DNA of 15,019 nt from contig JANBTH010000546.1 of assembly GCA_027578815.1 (NCBI GenBank), positions 1 to 15,019 on the forward strand. The letters run 5' to 3'. Positions 7,805 to 15,019 of this stretch are shown piece by piece. The notes beneath the pieces are model-generated. The model did not search any database and was not told the origin of the DNA. It saw only the letters and a program-made list of their open reading frames with translations. The DNA comes from Coemansia sp. RSA 1804 (lineage: Eukaryota; Kickxellomycota; Kickxellomycetes; Kickxellales; Kickxellaceae). Both the position numbers and the translations under genes were made by a program. Position 1 is the first letter of the stretch; each line of letters begins with the position of its first letter.

Positions 7805-8597
7805 GGCGTGTCTTGGAATATCTATGGTCTCTGGCACTCAAGACCACCGACAGGCTACTAATTTTCTTTTTTTTTACAGCTCAGCGTTTATTTTTTCTAA
7901 CCATGCTCATTCCATTTAATTAGATGGATTTGTTCCTGAAGCGTTCTTTTTTCCGCCAATGGCGGCCAGTGTCCCTGAACCTTGAAAAGAAAAGAATTTC
8001 TGTAAAGACGACATTTTGGCGTGTTTTGGCTTCTTGAAAGAAGATGGCAATGTTAGCTTTTCCCTTTGTGGGCCATACGTTGTAGTGTGCAACCACGGCT
8101 AACGGGGCACTGATTGGCTGTTGTATCCTTTTAAATGACAACAGAAACAGCAAAATCAACGAGAAATGGGCTCTTCGCTGCCAACATCTTCCTGCATTTG
8201 TTGCTAAAAAGAATGTACTCGATGGAAATGTAGATTCTGTCTGCATCCATTGCATGGAATTGGGGGAGGAAGGAGCTGCTTCATATGCATTCGTCTGGCA
8301 AATCGGACGATCTTGTGCTAAGCGTTTCTGACAACCACATGATTCTGTCACTTATTTTGTAAGAGCAGTCTGGTGGGCGTCACTGGGAAACACAACTGCA
8401 ACTGGTGGGCATCTCAGTCGATGCCATTAGAGTTGGTGGCAAATGCTAGCAACATGTGGTTAGACTGAAGCTTTGAACCAGCCACATACACAACAAGTGG
8501 GGGGTGTCCATATACAATTATATATATATTGTTTACTTGCGTAATATATTACAGACACTAAAAAAAGAAACGAATTGAACAACGCCAAGCCGCGCAT
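7805..8597. other. Intergenic spacer between copy D promoter and copy E
   Basis: It contains a 143-codon open frame on the minus strand (7920-8351) without recognisable domain, signal peptide or nearby TATA box, which I do not call a gene. The 9-base word CTGGTGGGC is repeated at 8370-8378 and 8402-8410. The stretch just downstream of copy E (about 8515-8550) is rich in TATATA, which could serve as a 3'-end efficiency element for that gene. Confidence 0.5.
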
Positions 8598-10223
8598 CTA
8601 CTTTGAGGGCCAGCCACACGAGATGATCTTGCCATTCTGAACACAGACGGTTCCGGCAGCACACGCCATCTCAACCCACGTTCCATAGAGGCAGATATAG
8701 TAGGCGGTATCAACGCCTGTCTTGCCGCACTTGTAGTAAAACGCCTCGGTGCACTTCTGGCCCTTGACCGGTGAGGTGCCCGAGCTATCCGATCCGTCAT
8801 CCAGACTGCTGGAGCAGTCATCGTCATCATCCTCGGCGTCCGACTTGGCCTCGCTGCACTTCTCTTCCTTGTCGTCGTCGTCGTCGGTTTCCGCTCCGCT
8901 TGCACCGCACTTCTTCTCTTCCTCCTCGCCATCGTCGTTCTCGTCGTCAAATGGATCGCACGACACCGTTTCGATGTTCACAATGTCGTCAAGCGAGTCG
9001 CTGTTGCTCTTGCCGGTCGCCCCGCCCCATGCCTTTATCACCGTATCCAGCAGCTCGCCCTTGTAGTCCATGTACATTGCCCAAACCATCGATCCCGCCA
9101 GCCCCTTGCTCTTCGCATAGTCGACCTTGGCGGTGAGACTCTTTGGATCATCGTACGAGACAAACATCTTGGTCTTGGGATTGAACAGCCACGGAGTCTT
9201 GGTAGTATCGTCCCAGGTGCGCACCCAAGGACTGGCAGCCTTCTCGGTTTCCGTTAAAACTCCTTGGTCGCGCAGATGCTTCCACTGCCATATGCCGGAG
9301 AAGGATGTGACGTTTGTGCACGGGTCCTTTGACTTGATGTCCTCCTTGTCGGCCTGAGGCAGGACGCCCTTCTCCTGCGCCTGGTACATGTTTTTAGCAT
9401 TCTTTGTCATATCCTCGCTGGCCGTAGTAGCACGGCCGTAGAAAGCAAGCCCCGCGTTGATCTGGCTAGCTGGCCAGCCAGCCTTGGTCCACTCATCAAT
9501 GGCCGACGCAAACGAGAGCTGCGTCCCCTTGCCCTTCTCAAAGTTGAGCGGCGCGTTCGGGCCCGTTATGTTGGACCACGCGCCGTTCAAATCGTACTGC
9601 ATAAGATTAAGGAAATCAACGGATTTGGCGAACCCCGACACGTCCTTTGACGGCACGCCGTTGACGACAAACGGCTGGACATACACGGCCATAGTAATCA
9701 GCTTCTTGCCTTTGCCAAACTTGGTGGTGAACGCCGCCCGCAGGTTGGTTACAAACTTGAGGTAGTTGGGCGTGTCGTTGGCCTCGTCGTAGCAGTTGCA
9801 CCCGTTGCCATCGCGGCCCGGATGCTCCCAGTCAAGGTCAATTCCGTCGAGATTGTTGGTGTCCACAAAGTTGACTATACTGGTAATCAGAGGGTTCTTT
9901 TCAGTCGTGTCGTCCAGGAGGGTTGAGAAGTAGGTCGAGTCGCTCCATCCACCGAGCGAAACCAGCGCCTTCGTGTTGTTCCCGTGGATCTGCTTGACTA
10001 TGTTTGGAATTGAAAGCGACTTGTCGAACGTCACCGCCCCTTTCTCTGAGACCGAGCCAAATGACAGATTGATGTGTGTGTATTTCGAAAAGTCAACGCC
10101 AACCGCTTGTGGCTGCTTCCATGATGCATAGTAGCCAATAACGTTAGGCTTGCCCGCAAGCACCTCTGGCACCACTATGCCAATGGAAATAATAGCGATA
10201 ACAAGAGAAATGATAAAATGCAT
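8598..10223 (-). CDS. Secreted GH18 chitinase with CBM19 and polyacidic linker (copy E)
   Basis: A 541-residue secreted GH18 protein. The signal peptide covers about 1-23 (ends PEVLAG). The barrel covers about 25-400: SLGG at 89-92, catalytic DGIDLDWE at 126-133 (Glu133), MQYD at 208-211, FYGR at 261-264, YDDP at 357-360 and Trp381. The usual aromatic residue after the catalytic Glu is His134 (DWEHPG), and the RxQPFD motif of copies C and D has become YVQPFV, with Tyr181 and Val186. Activity is likely, but specificity may be altered. Cys142, an extra Cys144, and Cys302 are present. The linker (about 401-488) is a run of Asp/Glu with four cysteines, unlike the Ser/Thr linkers of the other copies. 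A six-cysteine CBM19-like module (491-538) follows. The only reasonable start is the ATG at 10223. Its downstream catalytic half is nearly identical in patches to copy C. Intronless. Confidence 0.93.
   Translation of the reverse strand: MHFIISLVIAIISIGIVVPEVLAGKPNVIGYYASWKQPQAVGVDFSKYTHINLSFGSVSEKGAVTFDKSLSIPNIVKQIHGNNTKALVSLGGWSDSTYFSTLLDDTTEKNPLITSIVNFVDTNNLDGIDLDWEHPGRDGNGCNCYDEANDTPNYLKFVTNLRAAFTTKFGKGKKLITMAVYVQPFVVNGVPSKDVSGFAKSVDFLNLMQYDLNGAWSNITGPNAPLNFEKGKGTQLSFASAIDEWTKAGWPASQINAGLAFYGRATTASEDMTKNAKNMYQAQEKGVLPQADKEDIKSKDPCTNVTSFSGIWQWKHLRDQGVLTETEKAASPWVRTWDDTTKTPWLFNPKTKMFVSYDDPKSLTAKVDYAKSKGLAGSMVWAMYMDYKGELLDTVIKAWGGATGKSNSDSLDDIVNIETVSCDPFDDENDDGEEEEKKCGASGAETDDDDDKEEKCSEAKSDAEDDDDDCSSSLDDGSDSSGTSPVKGQKCTEAFYYKCGKTGVDTAYYICLYGTWVEMACAAGTVCVQNGKIISCGWPSK
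8784..9002 (-). other. Polyacidic, cysteine-bearing linker of copy E
   Basis: Residues 408-480 are dominated by Asp and Glu, including runs such as ETDDDDDKEE and AEDDDDDC. Four cysteines (422, 439, 456, 470) are spread through the segment. GAC/GAG-type codons give GTC-rich DNA on the plus strand. A disordered, strongly negative spacer is expected. Roles in ion binding, wall interaction or disulfide cross-linking are speculation. Confidence 0.85.
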
Positions 10224-10280
10224 TTCCCTCGTTAAATGAAATAATACGTTAAAATGATAATGTCAGTGTAGAAAGATGAA

Positions 10281-10290
10281 AAAATATAAT
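10281..10290 (-). promoter_or_regulatory. TATA-like element of copy E
   Basis: The minus strand reads ATTATATTTT about 60 bases upstream of the copy E ATG. The interval between it and the start has no ATG. The match to consensus is moderate. Confidence 0.35.
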
Positions 10291-12013
10291 AGTGTAACAA
10301 TTCATACTAATTGAAAAAGGAATTAAAGAAACGAAAAAAGCGCTGATGCCGGCAGGCAGCCGAGCAAAAGAAACTACCTGATATAAATGAAGATTTCCTG
10401 TTAGATTGCACGGTAAAATTGAGTGTGAATATGGAATGTAAGATAGAGAAAAAACTAAACAGCTGACTGGAAATTACAACCGGATATGACTCGTGTAAAC
10501 TTTAAAAATATCTTAATTAGTCTCATGTTTTGCATATGAGCGTGCTTCTTTTTTCTGAGTAAAATTTACTCGCTTATTAGTAGAGATTAGCTGCTTCTGA
10601 CTTTTTGCGAGGTATCGATAATTCCAATAATCCAGGGAATGGATTAATTACCATGTCTTCACTTTTAAAAAACGATATATACACAAAATGTAGTTTCGTG
10701 GAATAGCACATAACAGATATTAGTTTTCTAATTCATATACTTGCTTGGCCGTTTTTTTGCTAAAGCTTAATAGCACGTTATTAGGTAAATGAAATGCAAA
10801 AAGCCCGGCTGCATATCTATCCTAAAAACAAAAGAGTGAATCCACGTGTGTTAATTCGGATGTTTGCCAGTAATCGGTCTTATCTATCAAGAAAGCTGGA
10901 AATATAAAGTGTAGCGTTTAGGGCTTGCGTGACCATGCATGCTGACAGTTTTCTGACAAATTTCCTACATTAAATGAAAGCCTATTTTTCAGTATTAAAT
11001 ACCCGTGTTGTTGTCTTCTGCATCATGCCTTGGCTCTCCTGAGCTTAATTTTTTATTTACAAGAATAAAAAGGAAGAGCCCACCAGTAAAGTCTATAAAG
11101 AAAACTAGTCTTTATACTGTGCGTCAGCATATCACCAGAGCAGCATGTGGTTTCCGAACCCCGAGTCTATCGCATGAATTAATAATTTTGAATGTACCAA
11201 ATGAAAGTCAAGCCAATATAATTAAAAAAGATACCAGTCCATGAACAAATTTCCGTGTTATCTGTACAATAATAGCCTAGCAGATACAGCGGTTTACCTG
11301 AGGGGAGTCCTCAGTCTAATGATGTGAATCTTTTTGCTATATCTAATTTAATTTATATTGATACCCCCGGAATTCTTTAATTTTGAAAACCCCTTTCAAT
11401 ATAAACAGTCGGCCCTAACTCGATTTTAAATTCAGCTTGACTCATTTGGTACCAGTAGAAAACAGAAAAGATAAAGCATACAAAAGCCCGCAACTGCTGT
11501 GTTGTTAGAAACGTGCCAAATAATATGTGTTTTCATGTTTACATGTTACTTCTCTTGGGCGCATGATAAAGTAGGGATCTGGATGAGCTGTCTCTCCCGA
11601 AATCACCTGTTGAGGTTGTTTTTTCTTTTATTTCTCCACAGCATGCATAATAAAAACACTCGTAGCAGCAGGCTGTGGTGGGCGTGCAAGGGAACAAAAA
11701 GCAGTAGCAAGATGGTATTTACCTTTTTTGAAAAAGTTAAAAACCGAAAGGTGTGGCGCTATGAGATAAATTTCCTACTTTTAGTAAAATAGTAATGAAA
11801 AAGAAAGTTTGAACAAAAAAAAAGAGCATACACGTTGCCGGTTAAGATAATAATCAATTTTTTATCTTCTTTTTTTAGAAACGTGTCAACGAACAGCTTA
11901 GCAACCAATTCTACTTGTACTATTGAAAAATAAAACAGCAAAGGCAGAGATAGACATGCTGGATCTCAAATAGATAAAGGTTCTTGGATTTTCTGTTTTC
12001 ATATACATCTCTC

Positions 12014-12020
12014 CTATAAA
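12014..12020 (+). promoter_or_regulatory. TATA box of copy F
   Basis: CTATAAA lies 42 bases before the copy F ATG, and no ATG occurs in between. The leader would be very short. A CTGAC...TAG pattern at about 12034-12056 resembles the 3' end of an intron, so a spliced leader starting further upstream is an alternative. Confidence 0.45.
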
Positions 12021-12061
12021 CATATTAGTTTACCTGACTTACATTATTTCATATAGCTGCA

Positions 12062-13636
12062 ATGGTTCCATCTTTTATTAATCTTAGTAGCTGTTGGTTA
12101 ATACTAACCATAACATGTACTCTAGCTGTGCAAGGGAGCATGATTGTCGGGTATGCTCCTGCTTGGAAAAACATTGCCGATATCGACTCTTCAAGGTATA
12201 CACATATAAACCTAGCATTTGGAGAGCCACAGTCGGATGGAACAATTGTGTTTAATGCGGGGTTTAATGTGCCGGAATACGTTGAAAAGCTGAAAAAGAC
12301 AGGGACACGGGCAATACTGGGGCTTGGCGGCTGGTCAGGATCAACATACTTCTCAGAAGCGCTGAAAGATGCGGCGACCAGAAACAAGCTGATTGATGAG
12401 ACTGTTGGGTTTATTAAGACTAACCACATGGATGGCGTCGATATCGACTGGATTACCAGCAACCCGTGCAACACCCGCGACCCCCAGAATGATTCAGCCA
12501 ACCTGCTGGTGTTTCTGCGTGATTTCCGCGGCAGATTCAATTCGGAGTTTCCACAAGAAAGCAAGGTTATAGCGCTAGGCGTTGGCCTGAGCCCTCCGGT
12601 AATTGGCAGTCAGGGAAAGGATGCCGAGGCGAACAAGGACGTGTCAGAGTACACAGGCCTGGTTGATTATATAACTGTTCTGGCATACGACGTGAACGGA
12701 CCGCAGTCAAGCACTACAGGACCCAACGCGCCGCTCAATTACGAGCTGGGAAGAGGCACGCAGCACTCGCTGATTTCGGCAATCGACAGCTGGACTAACG
12801 CAAAGTTTCCGGCAAACAAGATTCTTGCAGGATTCTCATTTTACGGGCGTTCACTGACTTCAAAGGTCGATATGACCATAGACTCGTGGAACCTGTACCA
12901 GCCTCACGAAGACGGAGTGCCCAGAGGTGATGACGATGACGGACTGTGGGCAGACAAGCACTGTGCCAACCCAAAGCCTGAATATTCGGGACTCTGGTCA
13001 TACAGAAACATGCGGGCCCAAAAGGAAAAGGTGTTGCAGTCGCCTGATGTGTCCGCCTTGCCGTGGAAACGATACTGGGACAGCATTTCACTGACGCCGT
13101 GGGTCTTCAATACCAACACAAAGATGTTTATTTCCTACGACGATCCTGCTAGCTTGAAAGCCAAGGCCGAATACGTCAAGGAAAGGGGGCTTGGCGGCGT
13201 ATCGGTTTACGATATCACAATGGACTACAACGACGAGCTGTTGAATGCAATCACCAGTGCTATCAAGATGGATACACCCGTGTTACCTTCAGCTGCAACA
13301 AGCTCTCTGACATCCGAGTCTACACAAGCGTCTCAAACAGTTGATAGCACAACTTCCACAGAATCGCAATCAAGCAGCAATCACTCTTCATCTAGCACCC
13401 CCCCTGCGCCAGAACCGTTGCCATCTTCTTCTAACTCTGGCTCTGGTGATAGTTGGTCAACGCTCCACGCGGGAGACGGATGCAATGGTCAGCAATCGTA
13501 CAAGTGCCTTGCCCAGGACGGTAAAGGTTCCAGTTTCCTTGTATGTGCCTCTGGGGTATGGATACAGCAGCAGTGTGGTTCTGGCACGGCTTGTGTGCAG
13601 AACGGAAACTACATTTACTGCGACTGGCCACGTTGA
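12062..13636 (+). CDS. Catalytically dead GH18 chitinase-like protein with CBM19 (copy F)
   Basis: A 524-residue secreted protein with the full family layout: signal peptide about 1-25, GH18 fold about 27-400, Ser-rich linker about 404-468 and a six-cysteine CBM19-like module (474-522). The catalytic motif reads DGVDIDWI at 124-131: all three aspartates remain, but the acid/base glutamate is Ile131 (codon ATT at 12452-12454). The following loop is four residues shorter than in copy B. Further losses are SxGG to GLGG (87-90), MxYD to LAYD (207-210), NGxW to NGPQ (Gln215), and the barrel-floor Trp to Tyr383. Hydrolysis is therefore not expected. Chitin-binding lectin or decoy roles are inferred from known chitinase-like proteins. 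The frame is intact and ends in a normal TGA, so it is not an ordinary pseudogene. It resembles copy B most (VPRGDDDDGLW versus VPLGDSDDAPW). Intronless. Confidence 0.93.
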   Translation: MVPSFINLSSCWLILTITCTLAVQGSMIVGYAPAWKNIADIDSSRYTHINLAFGEPQSDGTIVFNAGFNVPEYVEKLKKTGTRAILGLGGWSGSTYFSEALKDAATRNKLIDETVGFIKTNHMDGVDIDWITSNPCNTRDPQNDSANLLVFLRDFRGRFNSEFPQESKVIALGVGLSPPVIGSQGKDAEANKDVSEYTGLVDYITVLAYDVNGPQSSTTGPNAPLNYELGRGTQHSLISAIDSWTNAKFPANKILAGFSFYGRSLTSKVDMTIDSWNLYQPHEDGVPRGDDDDGLWADKHCANPKPEYSGLWSYRNMRAQKEKVLQSPDVSALPWKRYWDSISLTPWVFNTNTKMFISYDDPASLKAKAEYVKERGLGGVSVYDITMDYNDELLNAITSAIKMDTPVLPSAATSSLTSESTQASQTVDSTTSTESQSSSNHSSSSTPPAPEPLPSSSNSGSGDSWSTLHAGDGCNGQQSYKCLAQDGKGSSFLVCASGVWIQQQCGSGTACVQNGNYIYCDWPR

Positions 13637-14406
13637 CAGCGATTCTTTTCTTTTATTTATTCCATAATGCGCTGCTTCATTTGTATTTCTCAGCCAAATA
13701 TTATTGATTGTACTCAAAAATTCCTATGCACTTATATTGACGATAGCACATGTGATAATGTAATGGAAGCCTTTCCCGGTGTTAAGAGACATTGAGTACA
13801 ATCTCGATCTTGTTTTTGAAATGAACCATTTCTCAGGCATTCGCGCATTTTTATATGTACAGAATGTGTAATGTGTAGAAATTTTCTTTGTTTTGTCTTC
13901 TATTCCGATAATGTAGCCGTCTTTTTGCTTCAATCATCATTAGATGTCGTATAGTGCGCGTAGATTAATTTGCAATAAACAAAAAACCTGCTCTGTTTTA
14001 ATTTCCGTGAGCAATAGATATGCTTTAATGTACGAGTGGTTGCTGTGGATTTTTAAATTCTTGTTTGAAAGAAAAAAGCTGCTTAGCCGTGGTACTGCTT
14101 CTCTTTCAAGCATACTGTTTTTGGCGTAACACAACCAGCGATTCCAGCAAGAACAAACTTTAGCCGCCAAAAAGTCAATACGTATTTAGAACATTCTTTT
14201 TTGCTGTTTGTTTCAAATATACAAAAAATAAAACAAAAGCTACTCATCTACCTTGATTCACGCACATCTTCACAGAATGTAGTCCCTGTGACTAGTGGCT
14301 TGACATACGCACAGACACTTCGCAAATGCTGACACACAGCTAGCCCATCACATGCCCCATGCACTGTAATATTATTTTTCTTAATAACTCGGAAATGAGG
14401 TGAGTC

Positions 14407-14424
14407 TGCTGACATAAGTCAGCA
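14407..14424. repeat. Perfect inverted repeat TGCTGAC-ATAA-GTCAGCA
   Basis: A 7-base stem with a 4-base loop lies about 510 bases upstream of copy G. The half-site TGCTGAC resembles bZIP (Maf/AP-1-type) half-sites, so a dimeric regulator could bind here. It could also be chance. Confidence 0.45.
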
Positions 14425-14783
14425 TGGTGTATGCGCTTGGATGTGACTGAGATCGGATGCTGAATGGCATATTGACCCGAAGTATAACAACAACACAGTA
14501 TAATCTATTACAGGCCTAGGAACATGTTATTCTAACCGTATATGTTATGAAATCTTGGCGTGTATACTTTACTATTCTACTTTAAACACGCGGAGCCTAA
14601 GGCAACTCGAGTGCAATATTTTTAAAGGTAGAGAAATTTTATATTTGAGATATAAAAAAACATTTTCCCCCTCCCCTCTTGTCTTTCCCAGACTCATGTA
14701 CTTTTTCCAGTTCCAAACCCGTATGGCTATTGTTTAAAACAAGGTATTCGTTCTCCATGCACTGCTTTTAAATGTGCTAATAA

Positions 14784-14791
14784 TATAAATA
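14784..14791 (+). promoter_or_regulatory. TATA box of copy G
   Basis: TATAAATA is a full consensus match, 145 bases upstream of the copy G ATG, and no ATG lies between. A weaker TTATATTTTT at 14901-14910 is only 26 bases from the start and too close to be the main element. Confidence 0.5.
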
Positions 14792-14935
14792 ATAGGCATT
14801 GAACGATCTTGCAGAATATCTACAATTATCTTGTTTATTTGATTCCTTTAGCGACTCTTTTTTCAGTGTGACTACAAGTGCTTTTACCATTTGTTTGGTT
14901 TTATATTTTTTGCGCCAGAACAAAACCACTTAAAT

Positions 14936-15019
14936 ATGCGCTTCAACATTCTGATAACCGCTGCTGGGCTGGCTCTAAGCATGGCCATGAACACGCTGGC
15001 TGAGCCGCTAATCATTGGC
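14936..15019 (+). CDS. GH18 chitinase copy G, N-terminal fragment (runs off right edge)
   Basis: An ATG at 14936 opens 28 uninterrupted codons to the window edge. They begin MRFNILITAAGLALSMAMN, a signal peptide, and end AEPLIIG. That end matches the start of the GH18 barrel in copy C (SEPNIIGYYASWK) and copy A (KPLVIG) in sequence and spacing. I infer another GH18 chitinase, in the same direction as copy F. Catalytic state, linker and binding module lie outside the window. A TATAAATA box with an AUG-free 145-base leader supports this start. Confidence 0.83.
   Translation, partial: MRFNILITAAGLALSMAMNTLAEPLIIG

Larger units (their letters stand above)
10224..12061. other. Divergent intergenic region between copy E and copy F
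   Basis: This 1.84 kb AT-rich spacer separates the minus-strand genes from the plus-strand ones and must hold both promoters. Small open frames (11005-11244 and 11499-11792, plus strand) show no known motif. Visible words include an E-box CACGTG at 10843-10848, an AP-1/Gcn4-like TGACTCA at 11438-11444, TGCTGACA at 10940-10947, and a small perfect hairpin CTGAGG-GGAGT-CCTCAG at 11298-11314. Any of these could be chance. No GH18 remnant was found. Confidence 0.5.
13637..14935. other. Intergenic spacer between copy F and copy G
   Basis: AT-rich spacer. AATAAA at 13974-13979 is a possible but distant poly(A) signal for copy F, and the T-rich tract right after the stop may act instead. Open frames on both strands (for example 13944-14129, 13940-14170, 14555-14737) lack recognisable motifs. 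TGCTGACA occurs at 14327-14334 and 14407-14414, the latter inside a hairpin. No gene is supported. Confidence 0.5.

Noticed and set aside
7920..8351. 143-codon open frame on the minus strand between copies D and E
   Set aside because: No recognisable domain, signal peptide, TATA box or paralog in the window. Its composition looks like spacer DNA. Transcript evidence or a homolog would be needed to call it a gene.
8515..8533. (TA)n run downstream of copy E as a microsatellite of note
   Set aside because: Short and imperfect. It is better explained as AT-rich 3' flank or a poly(A) efficiency element.
11499..11792. 97-codon plus-strand open frame in the divergent spacer
   Set aside because: AT-rich composition and no recognisable motif. 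Probably a chance frame.
12062..13636. Possibility that copy F's missing glutamate is a sequencing error or ordinary pseudogene
   Set aside because: The change needs three base differences and comes with a 12-base in-frame loop shortening and several other active-site changes, while 524 codons stay open. That argues against error and against neutral decay.
1..15019. Mobile elements, tRNA, rRNA or CRISPR arrays
   Set aside because: No transposase motifs, long terminal repeats, tRNA B-box patterns or regularly spaced repeats were seen on either strand.

Overview
The window holds one thing: a tandem array of secreted family 18 glycoside hydrolases (GH18 chitinases). There are five complete genes, plus the first codons of a sixth and a seventh cut off by the two window edges. 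It looks like a fungal nuclear genome: genes are monocistronic and 0.5-1.8 kb apart, with AT-rich spacers, TATA-like boxes and N-terminal signal peptides. Each complete protein ends in a six-cysteine domain that I read as a CBM19 chitin-binding module. All five complete genes are uninterrupted by introns. Together these traits suggest an early-diverging, intron-poor fungus, perhaps of the Kickxellomycotina (Coemansia-like). The taxon is an inference and is not proven by the sequence.

Layout, left to right. 1-87 (-): start of GH18 copy A, running off the left edge. 852-2540 (-): copy B. 3025-4689 (-): copy C. 5597-7432 (-): copy D. 8598-10223 (-): copy E. Then comes a 1.84 kb spacer between divergent genes. 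12062-13636 (+): copy F. 14936-15019 (+): start of copy G, running off the right edge. No other protein-coding gene, tRNA, rRNA or mobile element is supported.

Each complete protein has the same plan: signal peptide, a (beta/alpha)8 catalytic domain of about 370 residues with the FYGR-to-YDDP insertion typical of bacterial-type (fungal class V / group A) chitinases, a low-complexity linker of very variable composition, and a CBM19-like module of about 50 residues. Copies C, D and E form one close subgroup, with short stretches so alike that gene conversion is likely. B and F are more divergent and resemble each other. B-E keep the catalytic DxxDxDxE motif. F has lost the catalytic glutamate (Ile131) and several other active-site residues while keeping an intact reading frame, signal peptide and CBM19. 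It is therefore probably a secreted chitin-binding pseudoenzyme made beside active chitinases.

The likely job of the cluster is extracellular or cell-wall chitin binding and hydrolysis. Copies appear to be diversifying in linker length, charge and active-site loops. The most unusual points are the inactive paralog F, the polyacidic cysteine-bearing linker of E, the 24-bp coding minisatellite in D, and the mosaic identity among C, D and E.
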